Below are positions 29,600 to 40,372 of a stretch of DNA of 64,000 bases, one piece after another. Source of the DNA: Pseudomonadota bacterium (lineage in GTDB: Bacteria > Pseudomonadota > Alphaproteobacteria > Micavibrionales > UBA2020). The notes beneath the pieces are model-generated. The model was given only the letters and a program-made list of their open reading frames with translations. It was not told the DNA's origin and did not search any database. The stretch covers positions 137,169 to 201,168 of the forward strand of contig JAJZVA010000003.1 in NCBI GenBank assembly GCA_021845905.1, in the 5' to 3' direction. Made by a program: the position numbers and the translations under genes. Position 1 is the first letter of the stretch. Each line of letters opens with the position of its first letter.

Positions 29600-30733
29600 T
29601 CACTCCGTCGTTTTTCTGATCCGCACGCTGGCTGATTTCAGCTGTCCGCAGGCGGCGAGAATATCCTGTCCGCGCGGCCGCCGCACCGGCGCGTCCAGAC
29701 CCGCGCCCTGCAAAATACGCGCAAAGCCATGCACGCGGTTGTTGCTTGACGTCTCGAATTCCGCGCCCGCCCACGGGTTGAAGGGGATCAAATTGACCTT
29801 GCAGGGAATGCCCGCGAGCAATTTCACCAGCGCGCGCGCCTGATCGTCGCTGTCGTTGACGTCTTTCAGCATCACGTATTCGAAGGTGATGCGCCGCTGC
29901 TCGCTGAGAGAGGGATAATTGCGGCAGGCGTCCAGCAATTCGGCGAGCGGATATTTCTTGTTGATCGGCATGATCTTCGAACGCAACGCGTCGTCCGGCG
30001 CGTGCAGCGAGATGGCGAGGTTGACGTTGAGCTCCTCCCCGCACTGCACGATCTGCGGCACGACGCCGGAGGTGGAGAGCGTGATGCGCCGCCTGGAGAT
30101 GTTGAGGCCGTCGGCGTCCATGCAGATTTTGAGCGCCTTTGAAACATTGTCGTAGTTGTACAGCGGCTCGCCCATGCCCATCATCACGATATTGGTCAGT
30201 TCGCGGTCATCGGCCTGTTTTTCGCCCGCCTTCGGCCACTCGCCCAAAACGTCGCGGGCGTGCAGGATCTGCTGCAAAATTTCCTCCGCGCCCAAATTGC
30301 GCACCAGCGGCTGCGTGCCGGTGTGGCAGAACTTGCAGGTCAGCGTGCAGCCGACTTGGCTCGAGACGCAGAGCGTGCCGCGTTTTTCCTCGGGGATGTA
30401 CACCGTCTCGACCATCTGCCCGTCGGAAAGCTTCAAGAGCCACTTGATCGTGCCGTCGGACGATTTCTGCTCCGCCGCCACGGCGGGACGTTCGATGGAA
30501 TATTTTTCGGCGAGACGCGCGCGCAGGTCCCTGGGCAAATTCGCCATGGCGGAGAAATTCTTCACGCCGCGATGATAGATCCAGTTCCACACCTGTTTGG
30601 CGCGAAACTTCGGCACGCCCGCTTCTTCCATCACCGCCTGCATCTCGGGCAGCGACAGGCCGATCAGCGGCACCTGCCCCGCGGCGTTGGCTGCGGGCGC
30701 GGCGAAACGTCCTGAATGCGAAGCGATGCTCAT
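29600..30733 (-). CDS. rlmN: 23S rRNA (adenine2503-C2)/tRNA methyltransferase RlmN
   Basis: 377 aa; radical [30 protein letters not shown]-terminal ACGQL. Confidence 0.95.
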   Translation of the reverse strand: MSIASHSGRFAAPAANAAGQVPLIGLSLPEMQAVMEEAGVPKFRAKQVWNWIYHRGVKNFSAMANLPRDLRARLAEKYSIERPAVAAEQKSSDGTIKWLLKLSDGQMVETVYIPEEKRGTLCVSSQVGCTLTCKFCHTGTQPLVRNLGAEEILQQILHARDVLGEWPKAGEKQADDRELTNIVMMGMGEPLYNYDNVSKALKICMDADGLNISRRRITLSTSGVVPQIVQCGEELNVNLAISLHAPDDALRSKIMPINKKYPLAELLDACRNYPSLSEQRRITFEYVMLKDVNDSDDQARALVKLLAGIPCKVNLIPFNPWAGAEFETSSNNRVHGFARILQGAGLDAPVRRPRGQDILAACGQLKSASVRIRKTTE

Positions 30734-30748
30734 GGGAAAAAATCAGCC

Positions 30749-30991
30749 TTAGCTGAAATGGAAATCCTGAACATGGCCTTTATCATCCAGCCATGCGGTG
30801 ATGCGCTTCTGTCCGCGGTCATGAGAGGGCGCGTCTCCATAGTGGCGCACGCGCGCTTCGGCATAGCCGGCCTTTTCGGCTTCGGCGTAAAAAAGCTGCT
30901 CGAGCTGCTCGTTGAAATAACGCCCGACCATGGTGTTGAAGATTTCACTGAACACGCCTTTTTCGTTGTGCTTGTTTCTCTCGAATTTCAT
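30749..30991 (-). CDS. Hypothetical small protein
   Basis: 80 aa; upstream promoter-like TTGACA-N17-TAGTGA on minus strand. Confidence 0.55.
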   Translation of the reverse strand: MKFERNKHNEKGVFSEIFNTMVGRYFNEQLEQLFYAEAEKAGYAEARVRHYGDAPSHDRGQKRITAWLDDKGHVQDFHFS

Positions 30992-31117
30992 TTCAAGCCG
31001 GATCCTTTGTCCTCACTATTGCATAACCGTCCATAATCACTACCCAATATATCAACTTATGTCAATAAAATTGTATATCATATTGATTATCAAAGCAGAT
31101 ATGCCATAAATGAAAAT

Positions 31118-31855
31118 ATGAAACCGATCATCATGATCCCCGCGCGACTCGCCTCGACGCGCCTGCCGAACAAACCGCTCGCCGACATCCACGGCCTGCC
31201 GATGATCGTGCAGGTGATGAAACGGGCGGAAGAATCGGATCTTGGCCGCATCGTCGTCGCCTGCGCCGAACAAGAGATCAGGGACGCGGTCGAAAAGGCG
31301 GGCGGCGAAGCGGTCTTGACCGATCCCGATCTGCCTTCCGGCTCTGACCGCATCCGCGCCGCGCTCCAAACCGTCGATCCGCAAAAAGAATACGACGCCG
31401 TGATCAACGTGCAGGGCGATTTGCCGACGCTCGACCCGAAACTCATCCAGACCGCCTTCGACCTGCTGAAAGACAAAGACGTCTCCATCGGCACGCTCGG
31501 CGCGGTGATCGTGAAAGAAACGGAAAAGGCCAATCCCAACGTCGTGAAGGCCGTGGCGGAGATCGATTTCGCGTCCGGCCAAAAACAGGGCCGCGCGCTC
31601 TACTTCACCCGCGCGACCGCGCCCGCCAACGACGGGCCGCTGCTGCACCACATCGGGCTTTACGCCTACAGGCGCGACGCTTTGGAAAAATTCGTCGCCG
31701 CCAAACCCGCCGCGCTCGAACGCCGCGAAAAGCTGGAACAGCTCCGCGCGCTGGCCTTGGGGATGCGCATCGACATCGCCGTCGTGGAAACCGTGCCTCT
31801 CGGAGTCGACACGCGGGAAGACCTCGACGCCGCGCGGCGCATGCTGAAAAAATAG
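31118..31855 (+). CDS. kdsB: 3-deoxy-manno-octulosonate cytidylyltransferase
   Basis: 245 aa; [47 protein letters not shown]. Confidence 0.96.
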   Translation: MKPIIMIPARLASTRLPNKPLADIHGLPMIVQVMKRAEESDLGRIVVACAEQEIRDAVEKAGGEAVLTDPDLPSGSDRIRAALQTVDPQKEYDAVINVQGDLPTLDPKLIQTAFDLLKDKDVSIGTLGAVIVKETEKANPNVVKAVAEIDFASGQKQGRALYFTRATAPANDGPLLHHIGLYAYRRDALEKFVAAKPAALERREKLEQLRALALGMRIDIAVVETVPLGVDTREDLDAARRMLKK

Positions 31856-31871
31856 CGCGGAAAGGCAGCCG

Positions 31872-32260
31872 GTGACTTTTGAACTGATCAATCCGTACGC
31901 GCTGCTCGCCTTGCTGCTGGGGCCGCGGATCTGGAGCCTTTTTCTCCACACGCACCTGCCCTGGCCGGGGCTGAAGGGCACGATCCTCTCCGGCGCCGTG
32001 CCGACGCATCTGTACGCGACGCTGCGGAACCTGCCGCAGGCAGCGGCGGACAGCATGATCCGTCTGGCCGTATTCTCCCTGCTTTATCTGACGGGCGTCG
32101 CCGATGGAAAAACCATCGCCTGCGCTGTCTCTTTCCTCTGTCTTTACAACAGCTTCATCCACGCCAACTGCCGCTGGCGCTCGGCATCGGCGCAGGCCAG
32201 AAGAACTACCCGCAAAGCTTCTGGCGGCAGCTCGTCCATCCTTTTCTTTGGATAAAATAA
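31872..32260 (+). pseudogene. Probable degenerate sterol-desaturase/fatty-acid-hydroxylase family gene
   Basis: DSMIRLAVFSLLYLTGVADGKTIACAVSFLCLYNSFIHANCRW resembles the late TM region of the family; C-terminus-like LALGIGAGQKNYPQSFWRQLVHPFLWIK* is in another frame; central His-box region absent. Confidence 0.5.
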
Positions 32261-32264
32261 CGCT

Positions 32265-33164
32265 TCAGGGCGCGGGCGCTTTTTCGCCGGGCGCGGGGCG
32301 CAGCCGTTCGGCGGCGGCCAGCCTCGTTTCGTAAGCGCCGGCCATGCGGGCGGCGTCTTTGGTTTTATCGATCGCGGCGGGATCGTCCCAGCCCGCGACG
32401 AGTTTTCCCTCCTCTTTGTAAACCGCGCACAACTTGAAGAACTGCTGCATTTTCGCGGGATCGGCGGGGCCGGACGCATCCGGCCAGGCGTCGTCGAGCG
32501 CCTGACGCAACGGCCTGTATAAGGTTTCCGCCGCGGCCCTGGCTTCGAGCGCGAAGGCGCTTTCGCGCGCCGGATCTTCCTTCTCGAGCGCCCGCCCGAG
32601 AACAGACACGCGCTCCGTCAGTTCACTGACGGCGCCGCGGTCGATGACGACCGGAACGCCTTCGGGAAAGAGCGGCATTTTGACGGGCAACCGCCCGAAA
32701 TTCACGAATTGAAAATCCGAAAAATTCACGTCTTGCGCGCGCAGGCGCTCTTTCAAAAAGACCAGTTGCGCCATGCTGCCGCCGACATGGCAGGCGGGGC
32801 AAACGGCCACGACGGCCATTCCCGCGTCGATCGACTTCAGCGGTTGCAAAACCCACGGCGCGCCCTTGACTTGCGCGGGCGTGGCGTATCGCTTTTCCTC
32901 GATGCGCAAAACAAGACCGTAGCGCGACAGGAAGACAAGCTGCCCTTCGCTGCCTTTCATGAATTCGGCGCTCGACACGGGAGGCGGCAGGCCGAGCTTG
33001 CCGAAAACGCCGAGAATATTCCTGACCGTCGCGTCGTCGTATCTGAGAAAATGTTCGCCGCGCAAACAACCGGTGAAGGGCGTGGCCGGAATGGCGGGTT
33101 CTTGCGCCGCATGGCCGAAGGCGCCGGAAAGTTTCTCTCTGACAATGGACAGGACGTTTCTCAT
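32265..33164 (-). CDS. Hypothetical protein
   Basis: Long ORF with start MRNVLSIVREKLSG; no family recognised. Confidence 0.55.
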   Translation of the reverse strand: MRNVLSIVREKLSGAFGHAAQEPAIPATPFTGCLRGEHFLRYDDATVRNILGVFGKLGLPPPVSSAEFMKGSEGQLVFLSRYGLVLRIEEKRYATPAQVKGAPWVLQPLKSIDAGMAVVAVCPACHVGGSMAQLVFLKERLRAQDVNFSDFQFVNFGRLPVKMPLFPEGVPVVIDRGAVSELTERVSVLGRALEKEDPARESAFALEARAAAETLYRPLRQALDDAWPDASGPADPAKMQQFFKLCAVYKEEGKLVAGWDDPAAIDKTKDAARMAGAYETRLAAAERLRPAPGEKAPAP

Positions 33165-33338
33165 GTTTCTATGGCCGCATTCCGTTTCAGGCCATTGTAA
33201 CATAATAAAAGTTAAAATTTAACTTATGAAAAAAAAATATATAATACCATAATATTAATGGATATTTTCCCGTGACCGCCTCCGTCGTGCGTGTTAGGGT
33301 TTTGGCGTGTAAAACTCTTTCGGGAAGGATCAAGACCC

Positions 33339-33530
33339 ATGGCCACGCACGCCCATCTCGCCGCCAAGCTTCTGCGCGACGCCGCGACTTTTTTCAGAAA
33401 CGTCGGCGCGCAAAACCCGCCGCTGAAGGAGCAGATGGACGATAACGCCTCGGTCTACGATCAGGTGGCGGACCTCGTCGAAAACGACCCGATGGGCGAT
33501 CTTGACATCGGCGACGGCGAAAGCAAGTAA
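33339..33530 (+). CDS. Small hypothetical protein
   Basis: 63 aa MATHAHLAAKLLRDAATFFRNVGAQNPPLKEQMDDNASVYDQVADLVENDPMGDLD. Confidence 0.6.
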   Translation: MATHAHLAAKLLRDAATFFRNVGAQNPPLKEQMDDNASVYDQVADLVENDPMGDLDIGDGESK

Positions 33531-33663
33531 CCGGCGGCGCGGGCTGACGTCCGCGCAAAAATAATCTTCCCGCTTTTTACGCCATAAAACCCGCCTTCTC
33601 TTGAGATCGGATGCGGCTGTGACTATAATTGCCCTTAAGGGAGCGAGGGGAGACAAGACCGGC

Positions 33664-36081
33664 ATGGGGATTTTTTCACGTAAATCAGGCGGCAAACTGC
33701 GCGTCAAAAAGCGCCAAAGACCGCCGTTGCTGCCTGCGGCGGCGCAAGCTTTCATCGCCCGCCGCCTGACGGACGCCGCGGGCGCGGGCTTTGTCGCGCT
33801 GGGCCTCAGCCTCGCGCTCTCGTTCCTCACCTTCGACCCCGCCGATCCGTCGTTCGACACCGCCGCCACCGGCGCGAAGATCCACAACCTCTTCGGCAGC
33901 TTCGGCGCGCACACGGCGGACCTCCTGTTGCAGACGCTCGGGCTGGCGTCGTGGCTTTTCTGCGGCGCGTTCGTCGCCTGGGGCTACCGCATCATCGCGC
34001 GCAAGCCCCTGTTCAACTTCAGCAGCAAGGTGACGATGCTGATCGTCGCGGTGCTGGCCTTTTCCGTCACGCTCGCGCGCGTGCCCGCGTTCCACGCGTG
34101 GGAGATCGGCGGCACGCACGTCAGCGCCTATCTCGGCGGCAGCGCGGGCGCGTTGCTCTTCTCCAAGCTCGGCAACCACCTGCACGGCTGGATCGGCGCA
34201 CCGGCCTTCATCTTCGTCGCGCTGTCGGCCTTCATGATCGCGACGGTGAGCTATCTTTTCGCGCTCGGCATCAGCTTCGGCGAATGGACGACGATCCTCT
34301 CGGCGGCGCGGCGCGTTTCATCGCGCGCGCTGGAAAGGTCGGGCGGCGCGATTGAAGGCTTCAGGACATGGCACGGCCGCGCCAGCGCGGAAAAATCCGC
34401 CCGCGCCCGCCGCCCGCGCATCAGCCTGAAAACCGACGCCGCGGATGAACCGGTCGCGGAAAGCGCGCCCGAACCGTCCTTCGCCGAAGCGCGGAAACCT
34501 CTGGTCGCCGAGCGCGCCGACAAGAAGAAATCCGCCGCCAGGGACACGCGGCAGAAAAACCTCAACCTCCGCCAGAGCGACGAGGACTGGGAACTGCCTT
34601 CGCTCGACCTCCTCGAAGACCGCTCCAACACCGTCGCCAAGCTCGACGAGGCGGCGCTGCAAAAGAACGCCGAGATGCTGCAATCCACCTTGAGCGACTT
34701 CGGCGTCTCCGGCGAGATTTTAAAAGTCAGCCCCGGGCCGATCGTCACCCTCTATGAAATGGAGCCCGCGCCCGGCACCAAAACCTCGCGCGTCATCGGC
34801 CTTTCGGACGACATCGCGCGGTCGATGAGCGCCGTCTCGGTGCGCGTCGCGGTCGTGCCGGGCAAGAACGCCATCGGCATGGAGCTGCCCAACGCGAAAC
34901 GCGAAACAGTGTTCTTCAAGGAGATGGCCGCCGCGCGCGACTACGAGAAAACCTCCGCCCACCTGCCGCTCGCGCTCGGCAAGAACATCTCCGGCGGCGC
35001 GGTGATCGCCGACCTCGCGCGCATGCCGCACCTGCTCGTCGCGGGCACCACCGGCTCGGGCAAATCCGTCGCCGTCAACACCATGATCCTCTCGCTGCTG
35101 TACAAGCTCTCGCCCGCGCAGTGCCGCTTCATCATGATCGACCCGAAGATGCTGGAACTGTCCGTCTATGACGACATCCCGCACCTGCTCACCCCGGTGG
35201 TGACCGAGGCCCACCGCGCCGTGACCGCGCTCAAGTGGGCGGTGCGCGAGATGGAAGACCGCTACCGCGCCATGTCCAAGCTCGGCGTGCGCAACATCGA
35301 CGGCTTCAACGCCCGCGTCAAGGAAGCGCAGGAAAAAGGCGAAGTGCTGATGCACAAGGTGCAGACGGGCTTCGACGCCGACACCGGCAAGCCGGTCTAT
35401 GAAGAGCAGCCGATGTCGATGACCGAGCTCCCCTACATCGTCATCATCGTCGACGAATTCGCCGACCTGATGCTCGTCGCGGGCAAGGAAGTCGAAAACG
35501 CCATCCAGCGCCTCGCGCAGATGGCCAGAGCCGCCGGCATCCACCTCATCATGGCGACGCAAAGGCCTTCCGTCGACGTCATCACCGGCGTCATCAAGGC
35601 GAACTTCCCGACGCGCATCTCGTTCCAGGTGACGAGCCGCATCGACAGCCGCACCATTCTCGGCGACAGCGGCGCGGAGCAGCTTCTGGGTCAGGGCGAC
35701 ATGCTTTATATGGCCGCGGGCGGGCGCCTGACGCGCGTGCACGGGCCTTTCGTCAGCGACGATGAAGTCGAAAAAGTCGTCAAGTACCTGCGGGCGCAGG
35801 GCGCGCCCGACTACATCGACGGCGTGACCGAAAACGACGAAGACGGCGGCGACGCGGGCGGCGGCTTCGGCGGCGGCGGTTCCGGCGACGATCTTTACGA
35901 TCAGGCCGTCGCCATCGTGCTGCGCGACCGCAAGGTTTCCACCAGCTATATCCAGCGGCAGCTCAGCATCGGCTACAACCGCGCCGCCAACATCATCGAC
36001 CGCATGGAAAAAGAAGGTCTCATCAGCTCTGCCAACCATGTCGGCAAGCGCGAAATCCTCGTGGAGAATTACGGCACATGA
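33664..36081 (+). CDS. ftsK: DNA translocase FtsK
   Basis: N-terminal TM helices; VAGTTGSGKSVAVNTMILSLLY, IVDEFADLMLVAGKEVE, C-terminal gamma winged helix SYIQRQLSIGYNRAANIIDRMEKEGLIS. Confidence 0.97.
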   Translation: MGIFSRKSGGKLRVKKRQRPPLLPAAAQAFIARRLTDAAGAGFVALGLSLALSFLTFDPADPSFDTAATGAKIHNLFGSFGAHTADLLLQTLGLASWLFCGAFVAWGYRIIARKPLFNFSSKVTMLIVAVLAFSVTLARVPAFHAWEIGGTHVSAYLGGSAGALLFSKLGNHLHGWIGAPAFIFVALSAFMIATVSYLFALGISFGEWTTILSAARRVSSRALERSGGAIEGFRTWHGRASAEKSARARRPRISLKTDAADEPVAESAPEPSFAEARKPLVAERADKKKSAARDTRQKNLNLRQSDEDWELPSLDLLEDRSNTVAKLDEAALQKNAEMLQSTLSDFGVSGEILKVSPGPIVTLYEMEPAPGTKTSRVIGLSDDIARSMSAVSVRVAVVPGKNAIGMELPNAKRETVFFKEMAAARDYEKTSAHLPLALGKNISGGAVIADLARMPHLLVAGTTGSGKSVAVNTMILSLLYKLSPAQCRFIMIDPKMLELSVYDDIPHLLTPVVTEAHRAVTALKWAVREMEDRYRAMSKLGVRNIDGFNARVKEAQEKGEVLMHKVQTGFDADTGKPVYEEQPMSMTELPYIVIIVDEFADLMLVAGKEVENAIQRLAQMARAAGIHLIMATQRPSVDVITGVIKANFPTRISFQVTSRIDSRTILGDSGAEQLLGQGDMLYMAAGGRLTRVHGPFVSDDEVEKVVKYLRAQGAPDYIDGVTENDEDGGDAGGGFGGGGSGDDLYDQAVAIVLRDRKVSTSYIQRQLSIGYNRAANIIDRMEKEGLISSANHVGKREILVENYGT

Positions 36082-36767
36082 AAAAAACCAACGCTCTGAC
36101 CGCATCCCTGCTCGTTCTCGGCTTCTCCGTTTGCGCCTTCGCGCAGGCGCGCGCCGAGGTCGTGACGAAAACCCAGCCGGCGCGGCGCACGCTTTACGTT
36201 TCGGCGTGGAACACCACCCTCAAGCTTCAGGCGCCGCAAGGCATGTGCTTTCTCGACCGCACGCTGGCGATCCAGTCCAAGCACTGGAAGCGCCTGAAAA
36301 AAATCGCCGAGCGCGACCACGACCAGCAGATGCTCGCCGCCTTCATGAAATGCGACCAGATCGACAGCACCGGCGCATGGCGGCACGGCGCGCCCGATTA
36401 CGGCATCGTCACCTGGCTTGACCCCGCCATCGGCGCGACCACCAAAATGCGCCGCGAGGATTATCTCGACATGCGCGAGCCTTACTTTCTCCATTACGCC
36501 GCCGCGCGCTTCCCGCACCTGACGCCGGAAAAGACCGCGCGCCGCACGGTCTACGACGTGTCGGTCGCCCTGAGCGGCGACGATCCCGGCGCGGGCGGCG
36601 ACCCCGGCATCGCCTATCCTTCGGCCGCGGTCATCGCCACGACGACGCTCCGCCGCGTGCCGGTCGAATTCACGCTCCACTTCGGCGGCAAGAACGCGCC
36701 GGACAATGCCGCGCTCGACAGCATCGCCGACAGGATGGCAAGACAGCTGATCTTGCTGAACCCGTGA
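36078..36767 (+). CDS. Hypothetical secreted protein
   Basis: 229 aa, signal peptide MKKTNALTASLLVLGFSVCAFAQARA. Confidence 0.6.
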   Translation: MKKTNALTASLLVLGFSVCAFAQARAEVVTKTQPARRTLYVSAWNTTLKLQAPQGMCFLDRTLAIQSKHWKRLKKIAERDHDQQMLAAFMKCDQIDSTGAWRHGAPDYGIVTWLDPAIGATTKMRREDYLDMREPYFLHYAAARFPHLTPEKTARRTVYDVSVALSGDDPGAGGDPGIAYPSAAVIATTTLRRVPVEFTLHFGGKNAPDNAALDSIADRMARQLILLNP

Positions 36768-37414
36768 GCATGCGCGCCGTTTTCGCCTGCGTCTTTCTTC
36801 TCGCGCTCGCCGCGCCGCCTCGCGCGCGCGCAAGCGTGCCCTCCGGCAGCCTCGCCGCCGCGCCGGTCGAACGGAAGGTCGTCAAAACAATCACGGATTA
36901 TCTCGACGGCCTCACGACGCTGAAGGCGCATTTCGTCCAGACGGCGGAGGACGGCACGCGCCGCGCCGGCACCTTCTACCTCAAGCGCCCCGGAAAGATG
37001 CGCATCACTTACGATCCCCCGGACAGGGACTTCATCGTCGCCGACGGCCTCTTCATCCATTTCTACGACGCAGGCACGGGGCGGACGAGCAGCACGCTGA
37101 TCAGCCGCTCGATTGCCGACTTCTTTTTGCGCAAGCATCTCAAGATCGCCGGAGACCTCACGGTGTCCGCCGCTGTCGACAAGGGCGACACGCTGACGAT
37201 GACGGTGGAACAGGCCAAAAACCCGCTGGCCGGATCGCTGACGCTGGTGCTGGACAAAGATCCCCTCAGGCTCGCGTCGTGGCGCGTTGTCGACGCCGAG
37301 GGCCTGACGACGACGGTGGTTTTAAGCGATGTCAAAACCGGCGTCGCGTTTCACGGCGACTTGTTCCATTATTACGACCCGGCACGGTTCGACCGTCTCT
37401 ACAACCGGAATTAA
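36764..37414 (+). CDS. lolA: LolA-family outer-membrane lipoprotein carrier protein
   Basis: YLDGLTTLKAHFVQTAEDGTRRAGTFYLKRPGKMRITYDPPDRDFIVADG. Confidence 0.88.
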   Translation: MSMRAVFACVFLLALAAPPRARASVPSGSLAAAPVERKVVKTITDYLDGLTTLKAHFVQTAEDGTRRAGTFYLKRPGKMRITYDPPDRDFIVADGLFIHFYDAGTGRTSSTLISRSIADFFLRKHLKIAGDLTVSAAVDKGDTLTMTVEQAKNPLAGSLTLVLDKDPLRLASWRVVDAEGLTTTVVLSDVKTGVAFHGDLFHYYDPARFDRLYNRN

Positions 37415-37465
37415 TATTTATTATCAATAATATATGATATTCAGGCTTGTTATTTTCCAAAAAGC

Positions 37466-38818
37466 GTGATAGATTACAAGGAACTTCACTCTAAAATCAA
37501 AAGTCGAGGCGTGATCATGGTATGGGGCAGTCGGTTTATTTCTAGATTCACGCGCAACGGCGCGCCGTCGCGGCAGGATGCGCCAGCGCCCGCCGGATCG
37601 CCGCCCGACTGGTCGCTCGGCATCGCCGCCGCGCACGGCTATCCCGCCACGGACGATTTTCTCTTCGACGCGAACGGGGAAGAGCTTCCCGGCATCAGCG
37701 GACAGGGCCTCGCCAGCCACGTTTCCAACGTCCTCGAGCAACAGCAGGCCGCCGCGCAAAATCCGGCGGACCATACGCCGGACATGCCGCCGGCGGCGCT
37801 GCGCGAGACCGCGCTGCATAAAATCCTCAGGGAACTTTGGGGCGAAGACAGCATCGCCGACTTCATGACCGCCCGCCTCGCCAAATATCTCGACCTCGAC
37901 TCGGCGAAAAAAACCGCCAACGGCTTTCAGGTCAGCACCCACGGCGGGCATGTGGTCAAATGGGGCCTTGTCCAAACGCCGGACGGCGCGGCGCAAGAAG
38001 CCATCACCGGGAACAAAAAGAACTTCACGCAGGAAGCGGCGGACGCCATCGTCGCTCTGGCGATGACCCACGGCTGGCGCGAGATCAACGCCCACGGCAA
38101 TCAGGCGCAAAAAGAGATGATATGGCTCGCCACCCAGCGCCACGCCATGGCGGAACAGGAAGAATTCGAAAGGCTCAAGGCGACGGGCGAATATGAACCG
38201 CCGGTCGTCACCAACTTCGCGCCCGCGCAAGACTCCGCCGTCTATCAGCAGTTTTTGCGGGAAAGAGCGGAATGGGAAGCCCGCCGCGCCGCGCAAAAAC
38301 CCGGCGAAAACACGCCGGCGGTGACGCCCGCGCAAACAGCGGACAAGCCGCAACAACAAACAGCGGACAGGCCGCAGGCCGGAACGGCAAACGCCGCGCC
38401 CGCACAGACGCCGCAACAGCAAATGCCGCTCTTCCCCGATCCGCAGCAGATGCCGTTGTTCCCCGAAACGCCCGCAGAAAAACCCGCAGAAACCGCACCG
38501 GCGGCAAAAAAAAAATCTGCCGCGCCTGCCGACCCTCTGAAATCCGGAAAAGCCAGAAATCCGGCGTTCGAGGCGTTGCACCCGCGCGATGAAAACGGAC
38601 ATTTCGTCAGCAAGAAAACCGGCGGGCATAAGCGCATCGGCACGCTTCAGTGCGGCGACGTCAGCAAGGAATTCAATGCCAGCGCGCAATGCGCGCAAAA
38701 TATCAAGCCGCAATGCGCGCAAAATGCAAACGCGCCCCGCGCGTCTAATGAAAACACGGCTCCCGCGCCAGAGACAGCCGGGCGCGCGCCATGGCGCAGC
38801 ATGTGGTTTCAAGGTTGA
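37466..38818 (+). CDS. Protein with LPD7-like domain and low-complexity C-terminus
   Basis: Central EAADAIVALAMTHGWREINAHGNQAQKEMIWLATQRHAM resembles LPD7 of relaxases/polyvalent proteins; alternative start 37517. Confidence 0.6.
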   Translation: MIDYKELHSKIKSRGVIMVWGSRFISRFTRNGAPSRQDAPAPAGSPPDWSLGIAAAHGYPATDDFLFDANGEELPGISGQGLASHVSNVLEQQQAAAQNPADHTPDMPPAALRETALHKILRELWGEDSIADFMTARLAKYLDLDSAKKTANGFQVSTHGGHVVKWGLVQTPDGAAQEAITGNKKNFTQEAADAIVALAMTHGWREINAHGNQAQKEMIWLATQRHAMAEQEEFERLKATGEYEPPVVTNFAPAQDSAVYQQFLRERAEWEARRAAQKPGENTPAVTPAQTADKPQQQTADRPQAGTANAAPAQTPQQQMPLFPDPQQMPLFPETPAEKPAETAPAAKKKSAAPADPLKSGKARNPAFEALHPRDENGHFVSKKTGGHKRIGTLQCGDVSKEFNASAQCAQNIKPQCAQNANAPRASNENTAPAPETAGRAPWRSMWFQG

Positions 38819-39019
38819 GGCATGTCGCATTCATGCCCGCCGCGCAAAGCGGAAATATCGAACCGGCGCGGAAAGGCGCAAAGACGGGCCCGCGCGGCGC
38901 AAACCCGTCCATCGGGCCGTTTTCACCGCGAGAAAGCGTCTTCCGCCGGTTTTCAACCCTTGCCTCCGGCCGGGGTTGCCTCTATAGAATCTCATGCATT
39001 TAACGAGTTTTGGCCCTGA

Positions 39020-39760
39020 ATGACCCTCCCTCCCCGCCACTATAAAGGCCGCGTGATCGGCGTTTACGATGTCGCCGACGATACCCGCAAAATCACCGTC
39101 GAGCTCGAAGGCCGCCAGCGCCTGCCGTTCAGCGCGGGGCAATATATGCGTCTCGCGGTCGAAGGATTCGGCCAGCGGCCTTTTTCCATCGCCTCGGCGC
39201 CGCACGAACCCCTGCTGGAGTTCCACATCAAAAACAGCGGACAAAAGGACGGTCAGCCGTCTTTAAGCGCCCATATCGCCGCAACGCTGCAGCCCGGCCA
39301 TGCCGTGACGCTCGAAGGCCCGCTCGGCGAGAACGTCTGGACGCCCGCGGCGGAAAACGGGCCGCCGCGCCCGCTGCTGATGCTGGCGGGCGGGCTCGGC
39401 ATCGCGCCGCTGAAATCCATCATCGCCGCCTGCCTGCACATGCCCGCGCATCCTCCCGTGCATCTTTACTGGGGCGCGCGCGGGCGCGACCAGCTCTATC
39501 TCGACGGCTTCTTCCGCGATCTCGCCAAAAAATACCCGCGCTTTTCCTACATTCCGGTGCTGTCGGACGAACGGGAGACGGCGGGATACAACGGCCGCAC
39601 CGGCCTCATCGGCCACGCCCTCGCCGAGGATTTCGAGACGCTTGCCGGTTTCACCATCTACATGGCGGGGCCGCAGGCGATGGTCGACGCGACGCTGCCG
39701 CTGTTGCTGCATAAAAACGCCGAGGAGGACTATATCTTCAGCGACGGGTTTGGTGTATAA
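39020..39760 (+). CDS. FAD/NAD(P)-binding oxidoreductase (ferredoxin/flavin reductase-like)
   Basis: 246 aa; [57 protein letters not shown]. Confidence 0.85.
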   Translation: MTLPPRHYKGRVIGVYDVADDTRKITVELEGRQRLPFSAGQYMRLAVEGFGQRPFSIASAPHEPLLEFHIKNSGQKDGQPSLSAHIAATLQPGHAVTLEGPLGENVWTPAAENGPPRPLLMLAGGLGIAPLKSIIAACLHMPAHPPVHLYWGARGRDQLYLDGFFRDLAKKYPRFSYIPVLSDERETAGYNGRTGLIGHALAEDFETLAGFTIYMAGPQAMVDATLPLLLHKNAEEDYIFSDGFGV

Positions 39761-39767
39761 TAACGCC

Positions 39768-40361
39768 ATGATCGGCGCCGAAATCGAACATCTCATCAAG
39801 CTCCTCGCCCGCCTGCCGGGCTACGGGCCGCGCTCGGCGCGCCGCGCCGCGTTGCACCTTCTCAAGAACCGCGAGAGCCTGATGCGCCCGATGAGTCAGG
39901 CGCTGACCGTGGCGGCGGACGTCATCGTCGCATGCCCGCAATGCCACAATCTCGACACCTCGTCGCCCTGCTCCGTCTGCTCCAATCCGGCGCGGGACGG
40001 GAGCCAGATCTGCGTGGTCGAGGACATCTCCGATCTCTGGGCGGTGGAGAAGACCGGCGCTTACCGCGGCTATTATCACGTGCTGGGCGGCACGCTCTCC
40101 GCACTGGACGGCATCACGCCGGACGACCTTTCCATTCCGCATCTCGTCGCCCGCGCGGGCGACTCCGCCGTGCGCGAGGTGATCGTCGCCTTGAGCGCCA
40201 CCATCGACGGGCAGACGACGGCGCATTACCTTTCCGAAGCCTTGCGCGCCGCCGGCGTGACGGTGACGCAGCTCGCCCACGGCGTGCCGATCGGCGGGCA
40301 GATCGATTACATGGACGACGGCACGCTCTCCACCGCGCTCAAATCGCGCAAGGCCGTTTAG
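39768..40361 (+). CDS. recR: Recombination protein RecR
   Basis: [33 protein letters not shown]4 zinc finger; toprim [26 protein letters not shown]. Confidence 0.96.
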   Translation: MIGAEIEHLIKLLARLPGYGPRSARRAALHLLKNRESLMRPMSQALTVAADVIVACPQCHNLDTSSPCSVCSNPARDGSQICVVEDISDLWAVEKTGAYRGYYHVLGGTLSALDGITPDDLSIPHLVARAGDSAVREVIVALSATIDGQTTAHYLSEALRAAGVTVTQLAHGVPIGGQIDYMDDGTLSTALKSRKAV

Positions 40362-40372
40362 GGGCGGAACGC

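Noticed and set aside
34720-36105. 461-aa minus-strand ORF antisense to ftsK
   Set aside because: Codon-bias artefact opposite a well-supported ftsK
38820-39019. Short ORFs between the LPD7-like gene and the reductase
   Set aside because: Mutually overlapping, no start-site context or recognisable domains
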